From Papaver somniferum (taxonomy: Eukaryota > Streptophyta > Magnoliopsida > Ranunculales > Papaveraceae), in NCBI RefSeq assembly GCF_003573695.1, contig NC_039362.1, forward strand, positions 6,052,088 to 6,116,087: a DNA stretch of 64,000 nucleotides. The letters run 5' to 3'. The position numbers and the translations under genes are program-made. Below, in pieces: positions 32,641-45,199 of this stretch. Position 1 is the first letter of the stretch. Every line of letters starts with the position of its first letter. The notes below the pieces were generated by a model, which was not told the DNA's origin, did no database searches, and saw nothing but the letters and a program-made list of their open reading frames with translations.

Positions 32641-34924
32641 TGATGAGTACTAAATAGTGCATATTTATATATATTTTTGTTAGCATTTAACTCATCTTTT
32701 GCGCATTAATTCTACATTTTAACCCATATTCTGTATTTTCAGTGTTTTCAAGAATAAATATTTTTCTTACTTAATTTTATATTTTTAGGTAATAAATGAA
32801 GTCTGGATGAATTGCGGAGCAAAAAGAGCAGAAAAGTAGTAAAAAGCCGGGAGGAATTACGCGAGGAAGCCGCGAAGAATGTTGTGCACAAGACCAAGAG
32901 GGTAGAAATGGGCTCAAGAAGGAAGAATTGTTCTTAAAGAAGTTATGGGCCTGGCATACCCAAGGCCCAAAACCCTTTCTCAAACCCATTTCCACTACCC
33001 AAGCCCGTCTCGGATTTCAGCCGTCAGATTGAAGCCTCTCAGCATCCTACGGTCGCTCCATCATCGCACATCAAACTCCGAAGCTCCCGCTTTACATCGC
33101 AACGCCGATCTCCATCTTGGGCCGTCCTTTTCGTTGCATTCCTCCATCCGACGGTCGCTACCCACAGCCTCCCATCTCATCGTTGGATCCACCTACCATC
33201 GTCACATCCTACGGATCAGCTCGCCAAACATCGAATCAGATAATCCCGCTTCACACCCTAGCACCGAAGCCTATACTACCACCCAAACACCCCCTTCTTC
33301 CCAAACATCGATCTCATCTTCCTCCACCCGACATCTTCCAGAACCACCATCGCCTGCAACTCCCTGCTACCACCAGACCTCGAGCTCCACCACCACCACA
33401 AACACCCGACAACACCACCATCTCCATCAACAGACAACAAAGCCCATCACCCTATTTCACCTATTTCATTAACTCTACCCACTGTTAGGGTTCTGACATG
33501 AGAGAACTAGGGTGATGGTAACTGAGTTCATAGCAGAAGGAAGTATGGGTAATCGACAGCAAGGAGCAGAAGAAAGCATGGGTCGAGCATATTTTGGGAG
33601 TTTGTAAGTCCAATTTTTTGTATTTGAAGAAAACCTAATTTTCTGTTTTTGGGGATTTACCATTAGGTTGAGTGTTCTGATATATAAGGGGCACTGTGTA
33701 ACATTGTGAAGGGGGGAGGAGAGACCCAAGTTTATTTTGAGTGAAAATTTTCTCAGTCAATTGAAATTGTTCTTTGTCCTGTCACTATTGATTTCTCCAT
33801 GAACACCCACATTGTTAGTATCATGTTAGGCTCCCTAATCATGAACTAAGCATCTTGACTAGGGTTAAGATGAAACCCTTAGCCTTAATGCTAGGATGTG
33901 TGCTGAATGCTGCTGTTTATGCTAAGATAACTGTGTAGGATGAATTTTTGTTGATGAACAACATGTTGCTTTCACCTAGAATGTCAAGCATCCTAGGTAG
34001 TTAGAATTCCCCTATGTATGTTCATTCACTCTAAATTGCTTGATACTGTGTTTTGATTAGTTGTGCTTTAAACAGACAACTAATGCTTGCCTTGATTGAG
34101 TGATTGGAGGTAGTTTATCCATTTAAAGAAGCTGAGTAGTGCATTGGTTCACATGCGAGTATGGGCTGAGAGGTGAATTCTCAAACCCTGGTTTCCCATT
34201 CATCTGATTCACCACATCTTTCTTGTTGTTCAGAAATTTTCTCCTTATCATTTGCTTGTTCATCTTCAGTTCTCTGTGTAACCTTGCTTCAATCTCAATG
34301 ATTGAATTAGTGTAATGTTCTGCCTCCAAATCTGCTGTTCAGTTAATGTGAATGATTGGTATCAATGATTAATGATTAGTGCTCCAGAAATAAATGCTAA
34401 TGTTAATGTTTAGTCAATGGTTAATGATTAATGTTAATGTTTAGTTAATGTAAATGATTAGTAGTTAGTGATAAATGCTTCAGGAATAAAGACTGTGTTG
34501 ATTTTGATGCTAACCTGAAGTCAATGCATTGAATGTTAATAACTGTTAGTGGAAATTTAATGCTTGTTCTGTTACTTCTGTTTGAAATAAATGTGAGTTC
34601 TGATTAATGATTAGCAACTGTTGATGATTGAGAAGTTAATGCTAGCTCAGTTAATAACTGTTAATGATTGAGAATTTAATGCATGTTCTGTTAATGGTTG
34701 ATAGTGGAAAGTAAATGCTAATTCTGTGTAATGATTGGGAAGTAATAACTGCTAATGATGAGTTCTGTTGAATGCTAATGATTAGTTCTGTTTAATGTCA
34801 CAATAAGAAAGATCACACTTGCTCCCCCTTGTCCCTGTGGAACTGACCTGTGCTTGCCCTGTGTTGCTTGCCGACACTGTGCACTTGCAGTAGAATTTTT
34901 AGGACTACATTTCTAGCTCCAACA
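32641..34924 (+). repeat. 5' LTR of the Athila element
   Basis: Starts TGATGAGTAC and ends GCTCCAACA. A TATATAAG box lies at 33681. 34335-34800 is rich in TTAATG/ATGATTAG words. A 175-codon Ser/Thr/Pro-rich open frame (32945-33472) is a by-product of the LTR sequence. Confidence 0.95.
33681..33688 (+). promoter_or_regulatory. TATA box in the Athila 5' LTR
   Basis: GATATATAAGGGGCACTG, a good plant TATA box. The same site recurs in the 3' LTR at 43951. Confidence 0.6.
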
Positions 34925-34929
34925 AGTTT

Positions 34930-34947
34930 TTGGCGCCGCTGCCGGGG
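34930..34947 (+). other. Primer-binding site, tRNA-Asp type
   Basis: TGGCGCCGCTGCCGGGGA follows the LTR end by five bases. This matches the tRNA-Asp site used by Athila-lineage elements. Confidence 0.85.
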
Positions 34948-35823
34948 ACTCGGTTGCGGCGCAATTGATCTTTCTTTCTTGTGGGTTGCTCCTAAACTAC
35001 TCCTGCTGCTGCTCACTGAACTGTGCTGTGGTGCTGCTTCTCTTTCTGCTGTTGTGCTGAGCCTGTTACTGAATTGGGCTGCCAAGCTGCTGTGCTGCGG
35101 CAGTTTTCTTTCCCTGCCAACCTACTTCTCCTGCTGCTGCTGCTTTGTGCTGCTTACCTGCTAGCCTCTCCCAAGCTGCTGCTCCTGCTGCTGTTGTGTT
35201 GCTGCTGCTGGTGCACTTGCAGCTTTGCTGAACCAAAATCCCAACTGGGTTGTAAGCTGAAGAAGGTGCAGAGGTGAATCAAAGCCCAACTGGGCCTCAG
35301 AAAAGCCAAAGCTGTGTAGGATGATCCCAAGCCCAACTGGGCTTTTGCAACTAAAACCGAACAGCTGGGCTGTGCTATTCAGGTAGGCCTAACCCATGAG
35401 CTAACCCAACTGGGCCTCATTAAATTCATTTGGGCTTGTATTAATTTTTTCAATTTGGGCTTGTAATAATTTTTAATTTTCTTTTTCTTTCTATTTGGGC
35501 CTGTAATAATTTTTAATTTTCTCTTTTTTTCTTTTTCTTTTCTTTTATGGGCTTGTATTTATTGTTTGTGATTATTCTTTTTCTTTTCTTTTATGGGCTT
35601 GTATTTTAATTTGGACTTTAGGTTTATATCCCATCCATTAGGCTCCTAACTTTAGGTTTCTTTTCTTTTGGACTTTTTGGGCTCTACATTTTATAAACCA
35701 AAACCCATTCAAAACCAAATCATCAAAAAACCCATTTTAAACCAAAATATTGGGCCTTTTGTGGTTCCAAAAATTGTTTCCGACTGCTCTGACCAACATG
35801 TTAGTTGAGGTACCTGCTAGGAC
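34948..35823 (+). other. Athila untranslated leader
   Basis: Low-complexity leader: a CTG/TGC-rich tract at 34990-35220, then repeated CCCAACTGGGC and TTGGGCTTGTA words to about 35620. Open frames here are compositional only. Confidence 0.7.
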
Positions 35824-38811
35824 ATGATTGTGACCTACAGAGACCAAACAAACAGACTCGTTGGAATTAACCCGGACGATCCAATCGAAATCCTTAGTTC
35901 TGAGGTAGACAGTCCAGATCAATCAGAAACAATGGGAGAACCCCGTACACTCAAGGATTATATGTACCCAACGAGAACTAGTCAACCATCTTGTATTGTG
36001 CTACCCGAAGCCAATGGCCATTATGAGCTGAAATCGAGCACAATACAAATGCTTCCAGTTTTTAAAGGTGTAGAAAATGAAAACCCATACCACCACGTGA
36101 GAGAATTTGAGGAGATTTGTGGAACTCTGCGTTTCACTCAAATGTCCGACGAAATCATAAAGTTGAGGCTTTTTCCTTTCTCCCTTAAAGATAAGGCTAA
36201 GGCCTGGCTGTATGCTTTACAGCCTCAATCCATCATGTCTTGGGATGATCTCATCAAGGAGTTTTTCAAAAAGTTTTTCCCAAATCACAAGACTGCGACA
36301 ATTCGTCAAAGTCTGAATAGCTTTGTGCAATTAGAGGGTGAGACCCTAGCTAGATACTTGGAGAGATTCAATGAATTATTGCTCCAATATCCCCATCATG
36401 GTTTTGAAAAATGGAGACTTGTGCAAATTTTGTATGAAGGTCTAGATGTATCCACCCGAACAACGGTTGAGTCAATGTGCAATGGTCTTTTTGTAAATAA
36501 GACTGCTGATGCGTCTTGGGACTTCCTGATTGAAGTAGCTGAGAAGACGCAACAGTGGGAATCCATTCGTGAACCTAGAAAGACTACACCGGTAGCTAGA
36601 GTCCATAGGATTGAGTCTGATTTTGAAGGAAGTGCAAAGATGGCTGCGCTAGCAAGAAGAATAGAAGCGTTAGAACTACAGAAAAACGCAAACCCTTCTC
36701 CCACTACCTTGTGTGAACATGTCGAAATGGCTATCTGTGCTCTATGTAATGGATCTGACCACCAAGTCAATGATTGTCCGGAAATGCATGCATTCCAGGA
36801 ATCTAAGCTTGAGCAAGCACATGCTATGTTTCAAAAACAAGAGCACAACCCATATTCACAGACCTACAATCCAGGATGGAGAAACCACCCCAACTTTTCA
36901 TGGTCCAAAGGCCCTGCCCAAGGAGGACCATCTCAACCAAATCAAGGCTATCAAAACAACCAAGGCTATCAATACCCGAGAAATCCTCAACAGCAGTCGT
37001 ACCCTCAATACACTGCTGACAAGAAATTGTCCAACATTGAAGAAAGTATCAATCAATTGACCCAACATCTGATGAAAAACGAGAAAGCAACTGATCAGCG
37101 AGTCACCGCTCTAGAACTACAGATGGGTCAAATTTGCGATGCATTGAATACAAGAGAAAAGGGTAAACTTCCTAGCCAACCCCAACAAGAACCAAAGAGG
37201 ATATTTCAAGCAGGCACAACATCATCCCCTTGCGAAAGAACCTCACCCGATCAAGTCCATTCCATCACCACTCTCCGAAGTGGTAAAATTGTTGAGAACA
37301 ATGTAGGCATACCACAAACAAGTGAATCCGAGCCAAACTTAGCATTGCCTACACCACCTAAGGAAACCTCCAGTCCAGAAAAAGAATCCGAGCACATTAG
37401 TGAAGCCGACAAACCTACTGCTAGGAATGTCCCTCTACCTCCTAATGTTCCTATTGCTCCTTTTCCTCAGAGGTTAGTTCGCCAACAGATAAGCACCCAC
37501 TACAATGAGATGTTAGAACTGTTCAAAAGAGTCAACATCAACATTCCTTTTCTTGAGGCAATTAAGCAAATCCCTGCATATGCCAAATTCCTCAAAGATT
37601 TGTGCACTCAAAAGCGCAAGATTAATGTGCACAAACGTGCTTTCTTAGCTGAACAAGTGAGTTCCATTATTCTCAACAAAACTCCACCCAAGTTTAAGGA
37701 CCCAGGTTGTCCAACAATCTCTTGCACTATCGGAGAACACACGGTCAATAGAGCTTTATTAGATCTAGGTGCAAGTGTGAACCTCCTGCCATATTCTGTT
37801 TATGTGCAGTTAGGTCTTGGAGAGTTGAAGCCTACACCTATAACTCTCCAATTAGCAGATCGATCTGTCAAAGTTCCTCGTGGAGTGGTAGAAGACGTTT
37901 TGATTAAGGTTGAAAAATTCTATTTTCCTGTAGACTTCATTGTCTTAGACACCCAACCTGTCCAAAACCCAAATTGTCACATTCCTGTCATTTTAGGACG
38001 TCCATTCTTGGCGACGTCCAATGCAATCATCAACTGTCGGAATGGAGTGTTGAAACTCTCTTTTGGAAACATGACTGTAGAGTTGAATGCGTTTAATGTT
38101 AGTCAACAACCTGTGAATCTTGATGATGAGGAGGTACATGAAGTCAATATGATTGAGAGTTTGATACAAGATTCATTGACTAGCATTATGTCAAAAGATC
38201 CCCTGCAAGCATGTTTGGAAGGTGTTAACTTGGAGTTGTATGATGATGAATACACTAGTGAAGTCCAATCTTTGCTCGAATCTGTACCTCAAATGGACAT
38301 CACTAAGTGGCAGAATACAGTGGAACAACCCCCACTTTCTGAGGAGTTTGTTACATCTTCGGATGAGTCGCCTAAGGCCAACCAGGAATTGAAACCATTA
38401 CCTGATACTTTGAAGTATGCATTTCTAGGTCCTTATGATACTTTACCTGTTATCATTTCTTCACAATTAAACAAAGAACAGGAAAACAAGCTTTTAGGAG
38501 TACTTGAGGAGCAGAAAGAAGCCTTAGGATGGACCATCTCAGATCTCAAAGGGATAAGCCCCACCATTTGCATGCACCACATTAATCTTGAAGAGAATGC
38601 CAAACCATCTAGGGAAATGCAAAGAAGACTTAACCCTAACATGAGAGAAGTCGTTAAGAGTGAGATCTTGAAGCTACTTGATGCGGGTATCATATATCCG
38701 ATTTCAGATAGTAAATGGGTTAGTCCCATTCAAGTTGTGCCTAAAAAGTCAGGCATTACTGTAGTTCGGAACGAAAAGAATGAGTTAGTCCCTTCACGTA
38801 CAACCACATGA
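35824..38811 (+). pseudogene. Athila Gag-protease-RT start (995 codons, then stop)
   Basis: The start is the first ATG of the long frame (35824). Residues about 80-240 are the Retrotrans_gag domain (LRLFPFSLKDKAKAWLYALQ; LNSFVQLEGETLARYLERFN). Coiled coil AALARRIEALELQK is at 272-287. The zinc knuckle C305-C318 (CALCNGSDHQVNDC) follows. A Gln/Asn/Pro-rich linker runs to about 480. The protease is at about 640-750, with active site LLDLGASVNLL (DLG, usual for Athila) and VILGRPFLATSNAIINC. RT begins near 925 (LLDAGIIYPISDSKWVSP). The frame ends at a TGA at 38809-38811, where the conserved reading before WRVCVDYRKLN has Gly, so it is a nonsense change. Gag and protease themselves are intact and could be made. 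Confidence 0.9.
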
Positions 38812-39873
38812 TGGCGAGTATGTGTCGACTACAGGAAGTTGAACACAGTAACAAGGAAGGATCACTTCCCGCTCCCTTTCATAGACCAAATGCTAGAACG
38901 TGTGTCTGGACACAGTCACTATTGTTTTCTAGATGGCTTTTCCGGTTATAACCAAATTCATATAGCACCAGAAGATCAGGAAAAAACTACATTCACGTGT
39001 CCATTTGGGACATTTGCTTTTAGGCGTATGCCCTTCGGGCTGTGTAATGCACCCGCTACTTTTCAGCGGTGCATGATGAGCATTTTTTCAGACATGATAG
39101 ATAGTTTTCTCGAGATCTTTATGGATGATTTCTCTGTGTTTGGTTCCTCTTTTGACGAATGTTTGGACCATCTAGTCCTTGTGCTATCAAGATGTAAGCA
39201 AAAGAATCTGATTTTAAACTGGGAAAAATGCCACTTCATGGTGAACTCCGGCATAGTTCTAGGACACATCGTATCGGAAAAAGGAATTGAAGTAGATAAA
39301 GCTAAAGTCGACCTCATTCAGCAATTACCTCAACCCCACTCTGTGAAGGGGATTCGATCATTTTTAGGTCACGCTGGGTTCTACCGGCGATTCATCAAAA
39401 ACTTTAGCCAAATCTCAAGACCTTTGTGTAACCTACTTGCCAAAGATGTTGTCTTTAACTTCGATGCTGCTTGTGTGAAGGCATGGGAAGAACTCAAGAC
39501 TCTCCTCACCACCGCTCCTATAGTCCGACCACCAGATTGGAAACTGCCGTTCGAGCTCATGTGTGATGCCTCTGATTATGCCGTTGGCGCTGTTCTAGGG
39601 CAACGTGTTGATAGACTACCATATGTGATATACTATGCTAGTAAAACTCTTAATGATGCTCAACTCAACTATTCGACTACCGAGAAGGAGTTACTTGCCG
39701 TGGTATTTGCATTAGACAAGTTTAGATCTTATGATAGGTCTAAGATCATCATATACACAGACCATGCGGCTTTGAAGTATCTTCTTTCAAGAAGGATGCT
39801 AAAGCTCGCCTTATTCGATGGATACTCTTATTACAGGAATTCGACATCGAAATCCGTGATAAGAAGGTTGTGA
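38812..39873 (+). pseudogene. Athila RT and RNase H
   Basis: The same frame as gag continues after the TGA: WRVCVDYRKLNTVTRKDHFP, CFLDGFSGYNQIHIAPEDQE, the FMDDFSVFG active site at about 39118, FLGHAGFYRRFIKNFSQISR, then RNase H with CDASDYAVGAVLGQ, STTEKELLAVVFALDKF and [14 protein letters not shown] one-base loss in an A run near 39790 shifts the frame; the following RNase H end is read in another frame. Confidence 0.9.
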
Positions 39874-40164
39874 GAATGTGGTTGCTGATCACTTGTCTAG
39901 ATTAACTTTAGAGTCTATTGATGAATCTGAGCTGATTAGAGAATCATTCCCAGATGAACAGCTGATGTCTATCTCAGACCTTCCTTGGTTTGCTGATATC
40001 GTTAACTACCTTGCTGCAGGTAGGATGCCCTCACATTGGTCGAGACAAGACCGCTATAAGTTTTTGGCTGAAGTTAAACACTTCTCTGGGATGACCCATA
40101 TCTGTTTAAGTATTGCCGGGACCAAATCATTAGGAGATGTGTCCCCAACACCGCACAGAAAGAT
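39874..40164 (+). pseudogene. Athila RNase H end and integrase start
   Basis: [20 protein letters not shown] and DLPWFADIVNYLAAGRMPSH are the usual linker between RNase H and integrase. Frame changes near 39868 and, in a TGGG run, near 40086 bracket it. The [13 protein letters not shown] reading continues in the third frame. Confidence 0.8.
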
Positions 40165-41275
40165 GTGATATCTTTTTGCCATGACCAGGCATGTGGAGGC
40201 CATTTCAGTGCCAAGAAAACCGCTGCAAAGATCTTGCAGTGTGGATTCTATTGGCCATCATTGTTCAAGGATTGCCATGATTATTGCGTTGCTTGTGAAC
40301 GCTGTCAAAAGCTAGGAAGCATTTCGAGGAGAAACATGATGCCATTGAACCCCATTCTGATTGTGGAGATTTTTGATGTTTGGGGGATCGACTTCATGGG
40401 TCCATTCCCTATTTCTGACGGTAGATTGTACATCCTAGTCGCAGTTGATTACGTTTCTAAGTGGGTAGAAGCCATAGCAACCAGAACAAATGACCACAAG
40501 GTGGTACTTTCATTTCTAAAGGAAAACATTTGCACGTTTTGGTACCCCTAGAGCTATCATCAGTGACGGCGGTTCACATTTTCGTAACAAGTACTTTGAG
40601 TCTTTAGTACGCAAGTATGGCATAACTCACAAGGTTGCTACTCCGTACCACCCTCAGACTAGTGGACAAGTAGAAGTTTCTAATAGGGAAATTAAGCACA
40701 TTCTGGAGAAGACGGTCAACCCGTCTAGGAAAGATTGGTCATTAAGATTGAATGATGCTTTGTGGGCCTATAGAACAGCTTATAAGACACCAATTGGCAT
40801 GTCCCCCTATCGTCTAGTGTATGGAAAGCCGTGCCATCTACCTGTGGAATTAGAACATCGTGCCTACTGGGCAATCAAGGAGCTGAACTTTTCTCTGGAC
40901 GAAGCTGGAATTCAACGGAAACTTCAACTCAACGAGTTGGAAGAATTGAGAAATGAGGCTTATGACAGTGCCAAGCTGTACAAGCAGAAGATGAAGATGT
41001 TTCATGACAAGCGTATTCTACGCAAATCCTTCACTCCTGGTCAGAAAGTCTTGCTGTATGACTCCCGATTACATCTTTTTCCAGGAAAACTGCGTTCCAG
41101 ATGGAAGGGTCCGTACCTAGTACGCACAGTTTTTCCTCATGGAGCTGTAGAGTTGGAGGATGTCTCCAACAAGAACGTTTTCAAAGTCAACGGGCAGAGA
41201 TTAAAGCCATTCCTTGAGCCATTCCCACCCGACATTGAAACAACCAACCTGGAGGACCCGGTCTATGTGGACTAA
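40165..41275 (+). pseudogene. Athila integrase
   Basis: [20 protein letters not shown] and [11 protein letters not shown] form the HHCC zinc module. The core follows with [11 protein letters not shown] (first Asp), [16 protein letters not shown] (second Asp) and [20 protein letters not shown] (catalytic Glu). [21 protein letters not shown] and the C-terminal [12 protein letters not shown] and [11 protein letters not shown] close the domain at TAA 41273-41275. A frame change near 40535, in a T run between NI and the Arg-rich strand, separates core halves (40165-40551 and 40552-41275). Confidence 0.9.
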
Positions 41276-42185
41276 ACTGGTCCACTCTTTCCCTAAATAA
41301 CCAAAAAGTTTTCGAAATGTTTTTCTCCCCTAAAAACCAAAATTTTTCTTTTTCCCATCCAAACCAAATGTCTCCCGACAAAACCAAAATTTTCCAAAAA
41401 GTCCAATCCCATTAAAAACCAAATTTCTTGTAGATAATGTGTTAGTTAAATTTCCTTTTGTATATATTTTGTGCTCATCCATTGTGACTCCTATATGATG
41501 GATTTTTGCCTTGAATAACGGAGTTTTAATCGAGCTTTCGCCGTACAATCGGTGTTCTCTCTCCTTTTACTCTACTCAGCATGTTCCTCTTCATATATTG
41601 TTTTATAATTCTTTCCATGTTTTGAAACATTGAGGACAATGTTTAGTTTAGGTTTGGGGGTATAGAGTAGATACCATGATAAATTGCCATAATAGAAAAC
41701 GAACTCCATCTTTTAAAAAAAAAAAAAAAAAAAATTTCCAAAAAAAATTGAAAAATCAAAATTCAATAAAAAATTAAAAAAATGAAAAATCATAAAATGG
41801 AGCTCATTTACCTTGAAATGCTGAATCTTGTGCAAATATGTATTTTTAGGAGTCTTAGTCTAGATATTTAGGCACCCTGATTCTAGCACAATTCACATAG
41901 TGATAAGAAATTTGCACGCGCACGATCTACCAATACATGTATGGCCTCGATCTTCAAGGTGTTGGATAGGAAGTCACGATTGCCAATCACTTTAGAATAC
42001 TGAACGAAACTTGACTAGCTTGTTCTTTGGTTGGTTGGGATAGAAGATGGAGGTTACATTAAGAAAAACAACCATCGAATTTAACTGGGTGCATCAAAAA
42101 GGGCTACCTCTTGCAAAGTGTCATGTAATCGTCTGTTTCCTTTTGTACATATATCAATAGTGTTTCAGAACTCAAATGTATCAGT

Positions 42186-42240
<55 letters not shown>

Positions 42241-42895
42241 GATGTATATATTCAGAAAAAAATATCAGAAAAATACCAAAAAAATCAAGTATTTATCAAT
42301 TCCATCATCTCTTGTTCCAAAAATAAAAAGAGAATTGTCAATGTAAATAAGAGTCATGTAAATAGTCATCTTTTGTTGTTTCTTTTGTAATAAGCAAGGA
42401 AGGGTGTATGCCATTGATGTACAACGCGAGTAATTGTGAAATACCTCCAACTCATTCACAATTCTCGTAAAGTCCGGACAGCTAGCTAGATTTCGACCTC
42501 AGTTCTTAGCCCGAGAAACTATCTCTTGGTGATTAGTAGTCATAACTTCAGATCTTTCTTTACACATGTGTAGATACACTTTACACTCTTATCACATGTC
42601 CTTATTTGTTATCAGTGCTAGGATTGTGCCTTGATAGCTAGATTGACATCTCCATTTTGCTGTGAGCTTAAACTGTTTTGCACATGTCGCATTTGACGGA
42701 ATATGAGCTTATATTTTGTCCTTAGGTTTTGTAGGCACACCTCTGGTAAACCTTCACGAGACTTCAACTCGTCCACTAGGGACACTTAGTGGTTTAAAAG
42801 GCTTAGTGCATATGCTAAATGCATTCGAGAGACCAGCGACAGTGGTATAATTAGGATTTCCTTAGTTTGTTTTTACTTGAGGACAAGTAAAATTC
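41276..42895 (+). other. Athila 3' non-coding region
   Basis: No ORF. It contains A-rich stretches at 41716-41790 and a run of about 50 A at 42187-42238. The region from about 41600 on is homologous to 60840-62110 read on the minus strand, in the second element. Confidence 0.7.
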
Positions 42896-42910
42896 AGGTT
42901 TGGGGGTATT
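42896..42910 (+). other. Athila polypurine tract
   Basis: AGGTTTGGGGGTATT immediately before the 3' LTR. The same GGTTTGGGGGTATT precedes the LTR of the minus-strand relative at 60824-60837. Confidence 0.75.
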
Positions 42911-45194
42911 TGATGAGTACTAAATAGTGCATATTTATATATATTTTTGTTAGCATTTAACTCATCTTTTGCGCATTAATTCTACATTTTAACCCATATT
43001 CTGTATTTTCAGTGTTTTCAAGAATAAATATTTTTCTTACTTAATTTTATATTTTTAGGTAATAAATGAAGTCTGGATGAATTGCGGAGCAAAAAGAGCA
43101 GAAAAGTAGTAAAAAGCCGGGAGGAATTACGCGAGGAAGCCGCGAAGAATGTTGTGCACAAGACCAAGAGGGTAGAAATGGGCTCAAGAAGGAAGAATTG
43201 TTCTTAAAGAAGTTATGGGCCTGGCATACCCAAGGCCCAAAACCCTTTCTCAAACCCATTTCCACTACCCAAGCCCGTCTCGGATTTCAGCCGTCAGATT
43301 GAAGCCTCTCAGCATCCTACGGTCGCTCCATCATCGCACATCAAACTCCGAAGCTCCCGCTTTACATCGCAACGCCGATCTCCATCTTGGGCCGTCCTTT
43401 TCGTTGCATTCCTCCATCCGACGGTCGCTACCCACAGCCTCCCATCTCATCGTTGGATCCACCTACCATCGTCACATCCTACGGATCAGCTCGCCAAACA
43501 TCGAATCAGATAATCCCGCTTCACACCCTAGCACCGAAGCCTATACTACCACCCAAACACCCCCTTCTTCCCAAACATCGATCTCATCTTCCTCCACCCG
43601 ACATCTTCCAGAACCACCATCGCCTGCAACTCCCTGCTACCACCAGACCTCGAGCTCCACCACCACCACAAACACCCGACAACACCACCATCTCCATCAA
43701 CAGACAACAAAGCCCATCACCCTATTTCACCCATTTCATTAACTCTACCCACTGTTAGGGTTCTGACATGAGAGAACTAGGGTGATGGTAACTGAGTTCA
43801 TAGCAGAAGGAAGTATGGGTAATCGACAGCAAGGAGCAGAAGAAAGCATGGGTCGAGCATATTTTGGGAGTTTGTAAGTCCAATTTTTTGTATTTGAAGA
43901 AAACCTAATTTTCTGTTTTTGGGGATTTACCATTAGGTTGAGTGTTCTGATATATAAGGGGCACTGTGTAACATTGTGAAGGGGGGAGGAGAGACCCAAG
44001 TTTATTTTGAGTGAAAATTTTCTCAGTCAATTGAAATTGTTCTTTGTCCTGTCACTATTGATTTCTCCATGAACACCCACATTGTTAGTATCATGTTAGG
44101 CTCCCTAATCATGAACTAAGCATCTTGACTAGGGTTAAGATGAAACCCTTAGCCTTAATGCTAGGATGTGTGCTGAATGCTGCTGTTTATGCTAAGATAA
44201 CTGTGTAGGATGAATTTTTGTTGATGAACAACATGTTGCTTTCACCTAGAATGTCAAGCATCCTAGGTAGTTAGAATTCCCCTATGTATGTTCATTCACT
44301 CTAAATTGCTTGATACTGTGTTTTGATTAGTTGTGCTTTAAACAGACAACTAATGCTTGCCTTGATTGAGTGATTGGAGGTAGTTTATCCATTTAAAGAA
44401 GCTGAGTAGTGCATTGGTTCACATGCGAGTATGGGCTGAGAGGTGAATTCTCAAACCCTGGTTTCCCATTCATCTGATTCACCACATCTTTCTTGTTGTT
44501 CAGAAATTTTCTCCTTATCATTTGCTTGTTCATCTTCAGTTCTCTGTGTAACCTTGCTTCAATCTCAATGATTGAATTAGTGTAATGTTCTGCCTCCAAA
44601 TCTGCTGTTCAGTTAATGTGAATGATTGGTATCAATGATTAATGATTAGTGCTCCAGAAATAAATGCTAATGTTAATGTTTAGTCAATGGTTAATGATTA
44701 ATGTTAATGTTTAGTTAATGTAAATGATTAGTAGTTAGTGATAAATGCTTCAGGAATAAAGACTGTGTTGATTTTGATGCTAACCTAAAGTCAATGCATT
44801 GAATGTTAATAACTGTTAGTGGAAATTTAATGCTTGTTCTGTTACTTCTGTTTGAAATAAATGTGAGTTCTGATTAATGATTAGCAACTGTTGATGATTG
44901 AGAAGTTAATGCTAGCTCAGTTAATAACTGTTAATGATTGAGAATTTAATGCATGTTCTGTTAATGGTTGATAGTGGAAAGTAAATGCTAATTCTGTGTA
45001 ATGATTGGGAAGTAATAACTGCTAATGATTAGTTCTGTTGAATGCTAATGATTAGTTCTGTTTAATGTCACAATAAGAAAGATCACACTTGCTCCCCCTT
45101 GTCCCTGTGGAACTGACCTGTGCTTGCCCTGTGTTGCTTGCCGACACTGTGCACTTGCAGTAGAATTTTTAGGACTACATTTCTAGCTCCAACA
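42911..45194 (+). repeat. 3' LTR of the Athila element
   Basis: Same length as the 5' LTR with three substitutions found by eye. Ends CCAACA before the GCAGT duplication. Confidence 0.95.
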
Positions 45195-45199
45195 GCAGT

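Larger units (their letters stand above)
32641..45194 (+). mobile_element. Full-length Athila-type gypsy retrotransposon
   Basis: Two direct LTRs of 2284 bp (32641-34924 and 42911-45194) are flanked by the 5-bp duplication GCAGT (32636-32640, 45195-45199). Order inside: primer site, leader with a CTG-rich tract, gag-protease-RT-RNase H-integrase, a non-coding 3' region and a polypurine tract. Total 12,554 bp. No envelope-like ORF follows integrase. By eye the LTRs differ only at 33462/43732, 34517/44787 and 34760/45030, so insertion is very recent. Pol nevertheless carries one nonsense codon and about four frame changes. It lies inside the CACTA element. Confidence 0.95.

Noticed and set aside
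32945..33488. ORFs of 175 and 123 codons in the Athila LTR, repeated at 43215-43758
   Set aside because: Ser/Thr/Pro-rich readings of CT-rich LTR DNA in two overlapping frames; they recur only because the LTR is duplicated and are not kept in the related LTR at 58987-60823.
34813..35336. Leu/Cys-rich and Gln-rich ORFs on both strands of the Athila leader
   Set aside because: They come from a CTG/TGC low-complexity tract and have no independent support.
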